A stretch of 55,558 bases of DNA from GCA-003244245 sp036501085 (GCA_036501085.1 DASYAZ010000051.1:1-55558), one strand, 5' to 3'; counted from the stretch's first letter, positions 16,153 to 25,668 are shown. Translations and numbers: made by a program. Notes: generated by a model not told the origin, from the sequence alone.

Positions 16153-17631
16153 GTGGAACGAGGTGCACCTCGGTTGAAGATCAGGAGCGTTCCGGCCAGG
16201 TGCGCGGTGGCGTTGGTCGCGGCCTTCATGGGCGCTGGGGTGGTCGGCTGCGGCCCGCAGCGTCCGGCACCGGTGTCACGGCCAGCCCCTGCGCTGGCCG
16301 GTGTGCACTCCTGCCAGGCAGCCGAGTTGGGGGCCGGTGCTGATCCTGGCGTGGCGTTCCGAGGCCCCGGGGGCGTCACGTTCAGCTGCGCCACGCTGTC
16401 CGTGCCGCTGGATCATCCGGGGCTGCGGTCGAACCCCCACCAACCCGGGCAGCTGGCCTTGCAGGTGGCAATGGCCGACAACACCACCGCGCGGCATGGC
16501 GTGCTGGTGTGGTTGGTCGGTGGTCCGGGTGCACCGGGGGTGAGCCTGACCTCGGTGATCGCCCGCCAGCTCGATCCGGCAGTGTTGCGCGACTACCGGC
16601 TGGTGCTGATCTCCACGCGGGGCACCGGTACCGGCGCGCTGAGCTGCCCGCAACTACAACAGGTGATGAACCAGAACAACCTGGCCGTGCCCACCCCCGG
16701 TGTCGTGCGCGCGTGCGCGGACACCATCGGGGATGATCGGCGGTTCTTCACTACCACCGACACCATCGCCGACCTGGATGCGCTGCGCCAGGGGTTGTCG
16801 GTACGCAGGCTGACTCTCGCTGGTTCCTCCTACGGTGCTTTTGTCGCCGAGCGTTACGCGATCACCCACCCCGACCGGGTATCGCGGCTGGTGCTGGACT
16901 CGGTCGTACCGCACGACACCTTCGACCCGATGGCGATCGCCGTTTTCAACCGCACTGCTGAGGTGCTGCGGATGGTGTGTGCGCAGGCCCACTGCACCAG
17001 CGATCCGGCAGCAGATCTCTCCGCGGTGATCCAGGCCCGCCACAACGGTCCCGAATTGCTCGCGACCCTCAGCAGCCTGACCCATGGAGCGCCCCGGCTG
17101 ACCAGCCTTCCGGAGGTCCTGCACCGGGCGGCTCGGGGTGAGTACACCGCGCTGGACGCGATCATCGCGGGGGAGAAGGACCAGCCGGACAGCACGGCCG
17201 AGGTCTTCAGCCAGGGTTTGTTCGCCGCAACGGTGTGTGCGGACTTCGCCTGGCCGTGGGGTGATGCCGATGCCCCAGTACCTGCTCGGGTCGATGCCGT
17301 GGCCAAGGCGGTCGACGCGCTGCCAGATGCCACGATATTCCCTTACGACCGGGTCACCGCGACCGGTAGCGCTGTCGTGGCGACGTGCGAGCAGTGGCCT
17401 CCTACCCCGAGGATGGCGTTCCCGTCGGGAGTCGACCTGCCCCGGGTGCCGACCCTGCTGCTGGCCGGCGACCATGACCTGATCACCCCGCTGGCGTGGA
17501 CCCAACACGAGGCAGCCCACGCCCCCCAAGGTCGTCTTGTGATCATCCCTGGCGCCGGGCACATCACCCAGAACAAGGACAATCCCCCGGCGGGCCGCGA
17601 AGCCGTCACCCGATTCCTCACCGGCTCATGA
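16153..17631 (+). CDS. Secreted lipoprotein alpha/beta hydrolase (tripeptidyl aminopeptidase-like)
   Basis: A 492-residue protein with an N-terminal hydrophobic segment ending in the lipobox VVGC (Cys33), so it is probably anchored outside the membrane. The alpha/beta hydrolase core shows the nucleophile elbow GSSYG (Ser near 225), then the C-terminal TAP-like domain with LLAGDHDLITP and the catalytic His in GAGHIT. Family members (Streptomyces SlpD/E, mycobacterial Hip1) remove N-terminal tripeptides. The GTG at 16153 is used. A TTG at 16174 has a better-placed GAGGTG. It is one of three such hydrolases in the window. Confidence 0.85.
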   Translation: MERGAPRLKIRSVPARCAVALVAAFMGAGVVGCGPQRPAPVSRPAPALAGVHSCQAAELGAGADPGVAFRGPGGVTFSCATLSVPLDHPGLRSNPHQPGQLALQVAMADNTTARHGVLVWLVGGPGAPGVSLTSVIARQLDPAVLRDYRLVLISTRGTGTGALSCPQLQQVMNQNNLAVPTPGVVRACADTIGDDRRFFTTTDTIADLDALRQGLSVRRLTLAGSSYGAFVAERYAITHPDRVSRLVLDSVVPHDTFDPMAIAVFNRTAEVLRMVCAQAHCTSDPAADLSAVIQARHNGPELLATLSSLTHGAPRLTSLPEVLHRAARGEYTALDAIIAGEKDQPDSTAEVFSQGLFAATVCADFAWPWGDADAPVPARVDAVAKAVDALPDATIFPYDRVTATGSAVVATCEQWPPTPRMAFPSGVDLPRVPTLLLAGDHDLITPLAWTQHEAAHAPQGRLVIIPGAGHITQNKDNPPAGREAVTRFLTGS

Positions 17632-17656
17632 GTGGGTGGGTCGCAGCGATCCTCGA

Positions 17657-18409
17657 TTAGCGGAAGAGCAGGTAGGCCGCCACGGCCAAGCCCACCACCA
17701 CCACAGCGATCCGCAACGTCACCGGGGAAAGCCGTCCCGCGAGCTTCGCGCCGAGGAAGCCTCCCACCAGGGTGGCGGGAGCGAGCAGGGCGACGGCCAG
17801 CCAGTCCACCGGCGCGCCGAAGGCGAACACCACCACGGTGACCAGACTGATGATCAGCGAGAGCACACCCTTGACCGCGTTGAGCCTCCGCAGGTCGTCA
17901 CGCGCGGTGAGAGCGAGAATCGCGATCAGCAGCACCCCCAGCGCCCCGCCGAAGTAACCGCCGTACACGGCGCCGAGGAACACCGCCGGTAGCAGTGCTG
18001 CTCGGCGATCCGGGGCACCGGACTCGGGTTCGCCGATCCAGCGGGTGAGCCACGGTTGGGCGCCGAGTAGCAGGCTGGCCAATGCCACCAATGCGGGAAC
18101 CACCGCGTCGAAAACCGTGGCGGGAAGCACGAGCAGCAGGACGCTCCCGGCCAGAGCACCCGCCACCGCCACCCCGGCAGTGGACAGCACTCGAGCCTGC
18201 TGCCCGTGTAGCTCGCGGCGGCTGCCCAGTGCGAAGCCCAGGTATCCGGGGCATTGCGCGACTGAGTTGGTGACGTTCGCCGCGAGCGGTGAATAGCCCA
18301 CCGCCAACAGCGCCGGGAACAGCAGCAACGACCCACCACCGGCCAGCGCATTCACGACGCCGGACACGATGCCCACCATCACCAGCAGCGCGAGGTGAGA
18401 CACCGGCAC
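17657..18409 (-). CDS. TSUP family permease (TauE/SafE-like)
   Basis: A 250-residue membrane protein with about eight hydrophobic segments and the family repeats GIVSGVVNALAGGGSLLLFPALL near the N-terminus and GAVYGGYFGGALGVLLI in the middle. TSUP proteins export or import sulfonate, sulfite or other small anions. The substrate here is unknown. It converges on the alpha/beta hydrolase gene with only about 25 bp between stops, and its start faces the rnpB promoter region. GTG 18409 and GTG 18403 are both possible starts. Confidence 0.88.
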   Translation of the reverse strand: MPVSHLALLVMVGIVSGVVNALAGGGSLLLFPALLAVGYSPLAANVTNSVAQCPGYLGFALGSRRELHGQQARVLSTAGVAVAGALAGSVLLLVLPATVFDAVVPALVALASLLLGAQPWLTRWIGEPESGAPDRRAALLPAVFLGAVYGGYFGGALGVLLIAILALTARDDLRRLNAVKGVLSLIISLVTVVVFAFGAPVDWLAVALLAPATLVGGFLGAKLAGRLSPVTLRIAVVVVGLAVAAYLLFR

Positions 18410-18474
18410 AAGTCTGCACGCTTGTCCGCGCGGAATTAGTGAGAGGCGCCGCGCTCACCGGGATGGGGAGGATC

Positions 18475-18480
18475 TATGCT
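18475..18480 (+). promoter_or_regulatory. Likely rnpB -10 element
   Basis: TATGCT ends about five bases before the first base of the RNase P RNA P1 stem, at the right distance for a sigma-70-type start. I cannot see a convincing -35 hexamer 16-18 bp upstream. Confidence 0.45.
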
Positions 18481-18484
18481 GGTC

Positions 18485-18909
18485 GGGCGGACGAGCTGGC
18501 CGGGCGGTCGCGTCGGACCCCGAGATGGGCTCGTCGAGGAAAGTCCGGACTCCTCAGGGCAGGGTGGTTGCTAACGGCAACCCGGGGTGACCCGCGGGAC
18601 AGTGTCACAGAAAACAGACCGCCCCGCCCCATGAGATCGACGGGGCCGGGGTAAGGGTGAAACGGTGGTGTAAGAGACCACCAGCGTTCCGGGTGACCGG
18701 GACGGCTCGGTAAACCCCACCTGGAGCAAGGCCATAAGGCGCGCCGGTTTCGGTGCGCTGCGCAGGCGATCGAGGGTGGCCCGCCCGATGCCTGCGGGTA
18801 GGCCGCTAGAGCCTGCCGGCGACGGCAGGCCGAGATGGATGACCGCCGGTCGGGTGGCCGCAAGGCCCCCGACACACAGGATCCGGCTTACAGGCCAGCT
18901 CGTCCGCCC
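18485..18909 (+). ncRNA. rnpB: RNase P RNA (catalytic subunit)
   Basis: This is the ribozyme that matures the 5' ends of tRNAs. The 5' arm GGGCGGACGAGCTGGCC (18485-18501) pairs perfectly over 17 bases with the 3' arm GGCCAGCTCGTCCGCCC (18893-18909), forming P1. Conserved landmarks lie in order between them: GAGGAAAGTCCGGACTC, an ACAGAAA element, the purine-rich GGGTAAGGGTGAAACGG core, CCATAAGG, and a late GGCTTACAGGCC region. Length of about 425 nt and order fit bacterial type A RNA. The exact 5' and 3' ends may differ by a few bases. Confidence 0.95.
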
Positions 18910-19036
18910 CGTGCTTCGTCACCCTGCCAACACCCAAGAGTCGATCTTCATCGGCGAGGAGGCATTTTCGCGTATCCTGGCCCCGCGCGCCGTAGACCAA
19001 TCTAAATTGTTTCACGGTGGAGATATACCAACGCCA

Positions 19037-19870
19037 ATGGCTGATGCATACAGCACAGGGCCTTTCGGTCTGGATGAGCCGACCGAACGGGACAGATTGC
19101 AGCTACTGGAGGAGGTCAAGGACCCGGATACGATCAGAATTTTGGGTTCGCTTCCTATAGATGAGTCCTGGCGGTGCCTTGAGATCGGTGCCGGCATGGG
19201 GTCGATCGCCTACTGGATGGCTGCGAGGTGCTTCGATGGGCGCGCCGTTGCCGTAGATATCGACACCCGGAACTTGGATCCGCATCGGTCATCCAACCTG
19301 GAAATCCAGGAGGTCGATATCGTGACGCATGATTTCGCGCATTCTTCGTTCGACCTGGTTCATGCCCGTGCGGTGCTGTGCCATCTGGCTGCTCGAGAAG
19401 AAGTACTCGCTCGCGTTTACGAGTGGATTTCTCCTGGTGGTTGGCTGGTTGTAGAGGAGGTCTACACCCTTCCCGTGGGGGCCAGCCCCTACCCGGCAAT
19501 GAACCGCTATGCCGCTGCCGCAGAACAGGCCGCACGAGGGCGAGGTGCCGATATGCGGTGGGGCAACAGGCTCCCTGGAATTATGGCCCAACTAGGCTTC
19601 GCTCATATCGACGTGGAAACCCGACCACGCCTCGTCGGGTCGAGCGGGTTACCAGACGAGCTCTGGCGAATTAATCTGGAGCAGGCAGGACGGCACCTAG
19701 CTCGCAGCGGTTTGCTCACCAAGGCGGAACTGGATGAATGTCTCGATCTCCTCGATGACCCGACATTTCTTGATATCCGCTACATCGGAATAGCCGTATG
19801 GGGGAGAAAGCCCGGCCTGGCTCGCTGGTGCGACGGGAGTTCGGCGAGAGAGGATCGTACTGATGGGTGA
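19037..19870 (+). CDS. Class I SAM-dependent methyltransferase
   Basis: A 277-residue methyltransferase. Motif I is LEIGAGMGSIAYWMA, followed by an acidic strand (AVAVDID), motif II-like FDLVHARAVLCHL, and a post-motif LGWxxPGG-type loop (WISPGGWLVVEE). Acceptor is unknown. ATG 19037 is chosen: earlier in-frame codons run back through rnpB. GC content and third-position bias are visibly lower than in the core genes, suggesting later acquisition. The stop overlaps the start of a disrupted VOC gene. Confidence 0.85.
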   Translation: MADAYSTGPFGLDEPTERDRLQLLEEVKDPDTIRILGSLPIDESWRCLEIGAGMGSIAYWMAARCFDGRAVAVDIDTRNLDPHRSSNLEIQEVDIVTHDFAHSSFDLVHARAVLCHLAAREEVLARVYEWISPGGWLVVEEVYTLPVGASPYPAMNRYAAAAEQAARGRGADMRWGNRLPGIMAQLGFAHIDVETRPRLVGSSGLPDELWRINLEQAGRHLARSGLLTKAELDECLDLLDDPTFLDIRYIGIAVWGRKPGLARWCDGSSAREDRTDG

Positions 19871-20302
19871 CGGTGCGCTGCCGTACGACACCAGGGACGC
19901 GGTGACTGACCATGGCTTGACGTTGCACCACGTGCAACTTGCCATGCCGCCGGGTACTGAAGACACGGCGGAGGTTACGTCGATGTGCTCGGCATGATCG
20001 AGGTGCAGAAGCCGTCTGCGCTGGCGGCACGTGGGGGCTTGTGCGTTCGGGCGGACAAGCTGGAGATCCATCTCGGCGTGGAAGCCGATTTTCGGCCGGC
20101 GCGCAAGGCGCACCCCGGTATCCTCGTCGCTGATCTCGACGCCTTCGCTGCTCGGTTAACCGGCAGAAATGTGGAGGTCACTTGGGACCATAATTTCCCT
20201 GGTCACAGACGGTTTTATGTGGCCGACTGTTATGGGAATCGGCTGGAGTTCTTCTCGCTGTCCGCCACAGAAAAGGACAATCGATGGAGTCCTCGGGGGT
20301 AG
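19863..20302 (+). pseudogene. VOC/glyoxalase family gene with frameshift
   Basis: The first part starts at ATG 19863 (overlapping the methyltransferase stop) and reads DHGLTLHHVQLAMPPGTEDTAE, the usual opening of small glyoxalase-like proteins, then hits TGA about 44 codons in. The second part, in another frame, continues the same fold: GYVDVLGMIEVQKP, then RADKLEIHLGVE, HPGILVADLDAFAARL, and FPGHRRFYVADCYGNRLEFF. The break is near 19968-19975, and the frame change fits loss of one base (or 4, 7) there. Either a real pseudogene or a sequence error. The methyltransferase-VOC pair looks like a transferred cassette. Confidence 0.75.
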
Positions 20303-20636
20303 CGGGAGCTTTCGAGGAGATCGTCGGCTGAGCTGGATGCCGAGCGGGGTCGTGGGCATCGTGCAGTGCGCCGAGCAACACGCGCTCGCCGGCAGGGCGG
20401 GGTGGCGTCGCCGATCACGGCACGATGGGCGACCGGCCGTGCGCTCGAGCGTCGGGTCTACCGGCAACCCGGTGGTTGGACGGCCGGAGGTATTTTTTCG
20501 GGTCTACTCGTGCTCTTGTTCTTGTGTGCTGGGTTGAGTCCGGGAAGGTTCGCCATCGCCGACGGCTGCTATGGCCGCCAGTCTCGCCCAGGGATGCCGG
20601 ATGGTTACGGAAATGCGCGAGGGGGCGGAGCTTCCT
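20303..20636. other. Gap between VOC pseudogene and LAL regulator
   Basis: No convincing gene. Several frames are open but show no recognisable domain. A short T-run (TATTTTTT near 20491) follows a GC-rich stretch and could end transcription from the methyltransferase side. The promoter of the LuxR-type regulator should lie here, but I cannot name it. Confidence 0.4.
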
Positions 20637-23330
20637 GTGAGCACATCCGTGCCCCGGAATCCGGTGGTGGACCCTTACTATTTTCGTGTGCCACTGGCGT
20701 GGCCGCTGACCGGGCGTGCCGAGGAACTGAATCGGATCAGTGAGTCGACCCGTCGCCGAGACGGGCCGATGGGCATAGTGCTGGCTGGGGCGGCTGGGGT
20801 GGGAAAGACCCGGCTGGCTCGCGAGGCGCTGGGGGTGGCCGAGCAGCGCGGCGCGCTGATCCGGTGGGCGGTGGCAACGGCGTCGTCGCGGGCTCTGCCA
20901 CTGGGCGCTTTCGCCGCCACGGTCGGGACGCTCGGCCCCGACCCTGCCCGGTTGGTGGGCCTGGCCAGTCAGGCGTTGCTGGCCGGCGCCGGCCGGGCTG
21001 GTGTGGTGATCGGGGTGGACAACGCTCATCTACTGGATGAGCTGTCCGCGGTGCTGATCCACCAGCTGGTCCTGCGCCGGGCGGCGAGCATGGTGCTCAC
21101 ACTGCGTACCGGGGAGGCCGCGCCGGATGCGGTGACGGCGTTGTGGAAAGACGGCCATTTACCGCGGCTGGAGCTCCAGTCGCTGTCCCCGAGCGTGACC
21201 GCGACGTTGGTTGAGGCCAGGCTGGGCGGGCCCGTGGAGAATTCCACCGCGCGCCGGTTGTGGTCTATCACCCGGGGCAATGCACTGTACTTGCAGCAGC
21301 TCGTCGACGGTGAGCGGGAAGCCAGCCGGCTGCAGCAGGTTAGCGGCGTGTGGCGGTGGGTAGGGGAGCCAGCGCTCTCGCCGGGGCTGGCCGAGTTGGT
21401 GTCAGCTCGGATCGGCCAGCTCCCCGATGCGCAGCGGGACGTCCTGAACGTGCTGGCCTTCGGTGAACCATTGGGCATCCCACTACTCGTGACGCTGACC
21501 AACCCGGTCGCCGTGGAGCAGGTCGAGGCACGAGGTCTCATCGAGGTGTACCCCGACGGGCGGCGACTGCAAGCCCGGCTGGCCCACCCGCTCTACGGTG
21601 AGGTGCAACGAGCACAGATGGGCATACTGCACGCTCGCCGGGTATGCGGTCGCATCGCGGGCACGCTGGCCGATACCGGTGGACGGCGGGCCGGTGACAC
21701 CCTGCGCCGCGCGATACTGATGCTGGATTCCGATCTGCAGGCGGATTCGGTGTTCCTGACCTCCGCCGCTCGCCGGGCCACCGAGCTGGGGGACCTTGCT
21801 CTGGCTGAGCGCCTCGCGCGGGCCGCGGTGGCTGCAGGCGGCGGATTCGAACCGCGGCTGCTGCTGGTCAACGCACTGACCTGGTCCGGCCGTGGGGTAG
21901 AGGTCGACGCTGAGCTGGCTGCGCTCGGCGCCTTGGCCCGCACCGATGCACAACGAGCCCGGGCGGCGAGCCAGCGGGTGTTCGGCCTGGTGTGGGCTCT
22001 CGGACGCCCCGCCGAGGCAGAGATCGTGCTCGATGAGATTGGGAGCACCATCTCCGATGACGCCGCTGCGATGGAGTTAGCCGGGTTGCGCTCGGTGGTT
22101 GATGCCTTTCTCGGTCGCACTGTGCAGGCAGCTCAAACAGCCGCCGAGGTGCTCGCCCACCCACACTGCTCTACGGCCGCGACACAACTGGCCAGTTGGG
22201 GTCTTGCGGCGGCCTGCGGTGGCCTGGGGCGTCTTGAGGCGTGTGAAGGGGCGGGGGGCCACGCAGGGGTGGACCACATTCTGCGGCGGATCGATTCCCT
22301 CGTCGAGTCGTTTCAAATCGGGTTGCACCACGCGGGTGTCGTCGTTTTCTTCTGGGTACGGGGACTGATCTTCGGTGGCCTCGTGGATCGGGCAGATCAG
22401 ATTGCCCGGCGGTATCGCGAGCGCTGTGAGGACACCCCTGGACCCGCGAATGTGGTGACCAGCTTCATGTGCGCGTTGGTGGCGCTGTCCCGTGGCCAGG
22501 TCCGAACAGCGGCACGGTGGTACCGCCAAGCCATCGCAGGCATTCAAGATGCAGATCCCGGCGGCTGGGCATTCTACGGATTGACCGGGCTCTCCGGTGC
22601 CTTGGCGATGGCGGGTGACACGACGTCAGCGCGCCAGACAGTCGAGGCGATGACGGCCGCACGCCATCCCGTGTACGTCTCGATAGAACCGGACGTGTTG
22701 CTCGCTCAAGCGTGGGTGAGGGCCGCGGAGGGCAGCGTCAGCGAAGCCATCACGTTCGCGCGCCAGGCCGCTGAGATGGCCGCGTTGCAACCGCAACCCG
22801 CGGTAGAGGTATTCGCCCTGCACACCGCGGTCTGTTTCGGTGATCGCACCGTGGCCGAGCGGCTCGCCCAGCTGACCACCCTGGTCGACGGGCCGCGAGC
22901 CGGCGTCGCCGCCGCGCACGCCGCCGCCCTGGCCGCCGATGATGCCGCTGCGCTGCATGCCGCCTCGGCTCAACTGGAGAGCATGGGTGCGCTGCTGCTG
23001 GCCGCTGATGCCGCCGCCCAGGCCTCGGCTGCGTACAGCCGCCAGGGCCGCCGCGGCTCGGCGCACACCGCGGCCACCCACGCTCATCGGCTCGTGCAAT
23101 CCTGCGAAAACGCTCGCACGCTCGCGTTGACCGCCATCACCGCACCGCTCCCGCTCACCCCCCGCGAACGGGAGATCGTCACCCTGGCAGCCGGGGGCTT
23201 GTCCAACGGACAGATCGCAGAGCGGCTGGTGGTATCGGTGCGCACCGTAGAAAACCACCTCTACCGCGCCTGCACCAAGCTCGGCACGACCGACCGTACC
23301 GAACTCGCTGCGCTACTTCACAATTCTTGA
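20637..23330 (+). CDS. LAL-type LuxR family regulator with AAA ATPase
   Basis: About 898 residues. An N-terminal ATPase carries Walker A (GAAGVGKT, residues 51-58) and a hydrophobic Walker B-like strand GVVIGVDNAHLL. A long helical TPR-like middle follows. The C-terminal LuxR helix-turn-helix is LTPREREIVTLAAGGLSNGQ followed by IAERLVVSVRTVENHLYRACTKLG. Such large ATP-binding LuxR (LAL) activators control sugar use or specialised metabolism. The target here is unknown. The GTG at 20637 is preferred because GGAG lies eight bases upstream. An ATG at 20571 is also in frame. Confidence 0.9.
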   Translation: MSTSVPRNPVVDPYYFRVPLAWPLTGRAEELNRISESTRRRDGPMGIVLAGAAGVGKTRLAREALGVAEQRGALIRWAVATASSRALPLGAFAATVGTLGPDPARLVGLASQALLAGAGRAGVVIGVDNAHLLDELSAVLIHQLVLRRAASMVLTLRTGEAAPDAVTALWKDGHLPRLELQSLSPSVTATLVEARLGGPVENSTARRLWSITRGNALYLQQLVDGEREASRLQQVSGVWRWVGEPALSPGLAELVSARIGQLPDAQRDVLNVLAFGEPLGIPLLVTLTNPVAVEQVEARGLIEVYPDGRRLQARLAHPLYGEVQRAQMGILHARRVCGRIAGTLADTGGRRAGDTLRRAILMLDSDLQADSVFLTSAARRATELGDLALAERLARAAVAAGGGFEPRLLLVNALTWSGRGVEVDAELAALGALARTDAQRARAASQRVFGLVWALGRPAEAEIVLDEIGSTISDDAAAMELAGLRSVVDAFLGRTVQAAQTAAEVLAHPHCSTAATQLASWGLAAACGGLGRLEACEGAGGHAGVDHILRRIDSLVESFQIGLHHAGVVVFFWVRGLIFGGLVDRADQIARRYRERCEDTPGPANVVTSFMCALVALSRGQVRTAARWYRQAIAGIQDADPGGWAFYGLTGLSGALAMAGDTTSARQTVEAMTAARHPVYVSIEPDVLLAQAWVRAAEGSVSEAITFARQAAEMAALQPQPAVEVFALHTAVCFGDRTVAERLAQLTTLVDGPRAGVAAAHAAALAADDAAALHAASAQLESMGALLLAADAAAQASAAYSRQGRRGSAHTAATHAHRLVQSCENARTLALTAITAPLPLTPREREIVTLAAGGLSNGQIAERLVVSVRTVENHLYRACTKLGTTDRTELAALLHNS

Positions 23331-23354
23331 CAGCATCTGAGTACCGGCACCCGA

Positions 23355-23386
23355 CTCAAGCTGAGTAGTCAACTACTCAGCTTGAG
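23355..23386. terminator. 15-bp perfect hairpin after LAL gene
   Basis: CTCAAGCTGAGTAGT (23355-23369) and ACTACTCAGCTTGAG (23372-23386) are perfect complements separated by two bases, giving a 14-bp stem with a UCAA loop. It begins 24 bp after the LAL stop. No T-tract follows, so it may be a U-less actinobacterial terminator or, as a 32-bp palindrome, a protein-binding operator ahead of the ECF sigma gene. Confidence 0.65.
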
Positions 23387-23465
23387 CCCCTATACCGCCG
23401 TCAGGCTCATCCCAGGAGTACCACCCACGAACCATTCCTTGTCGGACTATGGGGTCACGATTCTT

Positions 23466-24062
23466 ATGACAACCGCCACGATGAGACACACCTCCACCGA
23501 CGATACCGGTGGTGTGGCTGACCTGCTACTCGGAATCGGTGACGGCGATCCGGTGGCCTGGGGTGAAATCATCCGCCGATACGGCCGGCTTATCTCGGCG
23601 ACGGTCGGGTCATTCCGGCTGCAGGAAGCGGACGCTCTCGACGCGATACAGATGACCTGGCTGCGACTGGTTGAAAACGCACATCAAGTGAGGGACCCCG
23701 AGCGTTTGGGTGGATGGCTTGCGACCACCGCCCGCCGAGAATGTCTGCGTATCTTGCATCGAGCCAAACAGGGGCCAAGCCCCATTGATATGGCAACAGA
23801 AATTATTGCTGACCCCTCGGTGAGCCCGGAGCAGCACGCCGTCGACGCCGACACCGCGTGCGTGTTGCGGAAGCTCGTGGACGAGTTGTCGCCGCGCCGG
23901 CGGACCGTGATACGAACGCTGTTCACCGACGATCCCTGCTCGTACGACACGGTTTCCCGCATCGCCGGGATCCCGCTCGGCGCGATCGGACCTACTCGGG
24001 CGCGGGCCTTGGGACAGCTCAGGAAAATGTTGAGCGAACGCGAGATGGACCCCGGCGCCTGA
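23466..24062 (+). CDS. ECF-type RNA polymerase sigma factor
   Basis: About 198 residues with the two ECF parts. Region 2 is WGEIIRRYGRLISATVGSFR, then ADALDAIQMTWLRLVENAHQ and the LGGWLATTARRECLRILHRAK end. Region 4 is LSPRRRTVIRTLFTDDPCSY with a helix-turn-helix ending RARALGQLRKML. No anti-sigma gene is adjacent. The ATG at 23466 is used. Further upstream in-frame codons enter the palindrome. The next gene, 52 bp downstream, is a secreted hydrolase that might be its target. Confidence 0.88.
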   Translation: MTTATMRHTSTDDTGGVADLLLGIGDGDPVAWGEIIRRYGRLISATVGSFRLQEADALDAIQMTWLRLVENAHQVRDPERLGGWLATTARRECLRILHRAKQGPSPIDMATEIIADPSVSPEQHAVDADTACVLRKLVDELSPRRRTVIRTLFTDDPCSYDTVSRIAGIPLGAIGPTRARALGQLRKMLSEREMDPGA

Positions 24063-24114
24063 CGGTGATCGCTCAGATGATTACGGCAGTTTCCCACGCT
24101 CTACGATCACGCAG

Positions 24115-25662
24115 ATGGCAGGGCGCCGGAATCCGGTGAGTAAGGTGTGTGCCGCCGCACTGGTAGTGGTGTTGGGCGGCTTGCTCGCTTGCTGTTTCCG
24201 ATCGCCCACGCCAAACCCCACCGGCGCGGCGGTCGCCTTGACACGTTTCTACAGCCAGACGCCGGCCTGGTGGAGCTGCGAGCAGCTCTTTGAATGCACG
24301 TCGCTCACGGTGCCGCTGGACTACGCCAAACCAGCCGGAACCACCATTCAGCTCGCGGTCATCCGCGCTCGGGCCACCGATCCTGAGCACCGGATCGGCT
24401 CTTTGATCACCAATCCTGGCGGTCCGGGTGGGTCGGGAGTCACCGTCCTCAAACATAGTTACCCGGACTGGCCAGGCCATCCCTCGCATTTCGGCCCGCA
24501 GCTGCGGGCCCGGTTCGACATCGTCGGCTTCGACCCCCGGGGAGTGGGCCGCAGCGTGCCGATCACCTGCCTTACCGATACCCAACTCGACCACTACACA
24601 GCACTCGACCCGGCTCCGGGCACCCCGGCTGAGGTGGATGCGGTGGTGGCCGCGGTGAAGGCCTTCGATGCCGGCTGCCAGACCCACTCAGCCCCCCTGC
24701 TGCCCCACGTCGGCACCCCGAATACCGCCCGCGACCTGGACATCCTGCGTGCGGTGCTGGGAGATCCGAAGCTGTTCTACCTCGGGTCCTCCTACGGCAC
24801 CTACCTGGGCGCAGTCTACGCGGAACTGTTTCCGAGCCACCTCGCCCGGGTGGTCCTGGACGGCGCAGTACCTCCCACCCTGACGGCCGGCCAGATGGCC
24901 CAGGGACACGCCGGCGGTGCGCAGGAGGCGCTCGCCGGGTTCATCGCCGACTGCGTGAGCCATCCCGATTGCCCACTGGGCAGGGATGCGGCCACCGCCG
25001 CGGCGAAGCTGGCGGATCTCTTCGCCGCGACTCGCGCACACCCGCTACCCATCGGCACCGGGAGGGCCCTCGGTCAAGCATCGGCCGAAACCGGTGTGCT
25101 GGTTGCCCTGTACGGCAGCCCGCAATCGTGGCGCTTGCTGCGGCAAGCTCTGGCCGGGGCGATGGCCGGTGACGGGCATGGACTGCTGGCGCTCGCCGAC
25201 CAGTATTACGGCCGTGATCCGCTGAGCGGGCGTTATCCCACTAACCTCGCAGCAGGCTTGGCCATCAGTTGTCTGGATCGCCCCGGCGTGCGCTCGGCTC
25301 GCGAGGTCCAGGCCGAGCTTGCGGGCATCGCGCGAAGCTCCCCGCTCCTCGGGACCCTCATCGCATGGCGCGAGCTGCCGTGCGCGTACTGGCCGGTGCG
25401 ACCGCAGAGCCGACCGCACCCGATCCGCTACGCCGGTTCACCTCCGATCCTGGTCGTGGGCACGACTCATGATCTGGCCACCCGGTATTCCTGGGCTCAG
25501 GACCTGGCCGGCCAACTCGGTTCGGCGGTGCTGCTGACCTACCAGGGCAGCGGGCATCTCGCCTACGGCCGGGGCAGCGGGTGCCTCGATACCGCGGTGG
25601 ATACGTACCTGGTTCAGGGTGCGGTACCGGCCACGGGCACGGTCTGCCAGCCGGATGCCTGA
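24115..25662 (+). CDS. Secreted lipoprotein alpha/beta hydrolase
   Basis: A 515-residue protein of the same tripeptidyl-aminopeptidase-like family as the gene at 16.2 kb. The signal sequence ends at a lipobox LLAC. The oxyanion region NPGGPGGSGV, FDPRGVGRS, and nucleophile elbow GSSYG (Ser near 226) follow. The C-terminal part has PILVVGTTHDLATRYSWAQDL and the histidine in GSGHLAYG. Likely an exported peptidase. Start ATG 24115 or GTG 24136, with no clear ribosome binding site for either, so expression may depend on the upstream sigma gene. Confidence 0.85.
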   Translation: MAGRRNPVSKVCAAALVVVLGGLLACCFRSPTPNPTGAAVALTRFYSQTPAWWSCEQLFECTSLTVPLDYAKPAGTTIQLAVIRARATDPEHRIGSLITNPGGPGGSGVTVLKHSYPDWPGHPSHFGPQLRARFDIVGFDPRGVGRSVPITCLTDTQLDHYTALDPAPGTPAEVDAVVAAVKAFDAGCQTHSAPLLPHVGTPNTARDLDILRAVLGDPKLFYLGSSYGTYLGAVYAELFPSHLARVVLDGAVPPTLTAGQMAQGHAGGAQEALAGFIADCVSHPDCPLGRDAATAAAKLADLFAATRAHPLPIGTGRALGQASAETGVLVALYGSPQSWRLLRQALAGAMAGDGHGLLALADQYYGRDPLSGRYPTNLAAGLAISCLDRPGVRSAREVQAELAGIARSSPLLGTLIAWRELPCAYWPVRPQSRPHPIRYAGSPPILVVGTTHDLATRYSWAQDLAGQLGSAVLLTYQGSGHLAYGRGSGCLDTAVDTYLVQGAVPATGTVCQPDA

Positions 25663-25668
25663 ACCAGC

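Noticed and set aside
18776..19036. N-terminal extension of the methyltransferase
   Set aside because: It would run through the 3' half of rnpB. The fold begins after ATG 19037.
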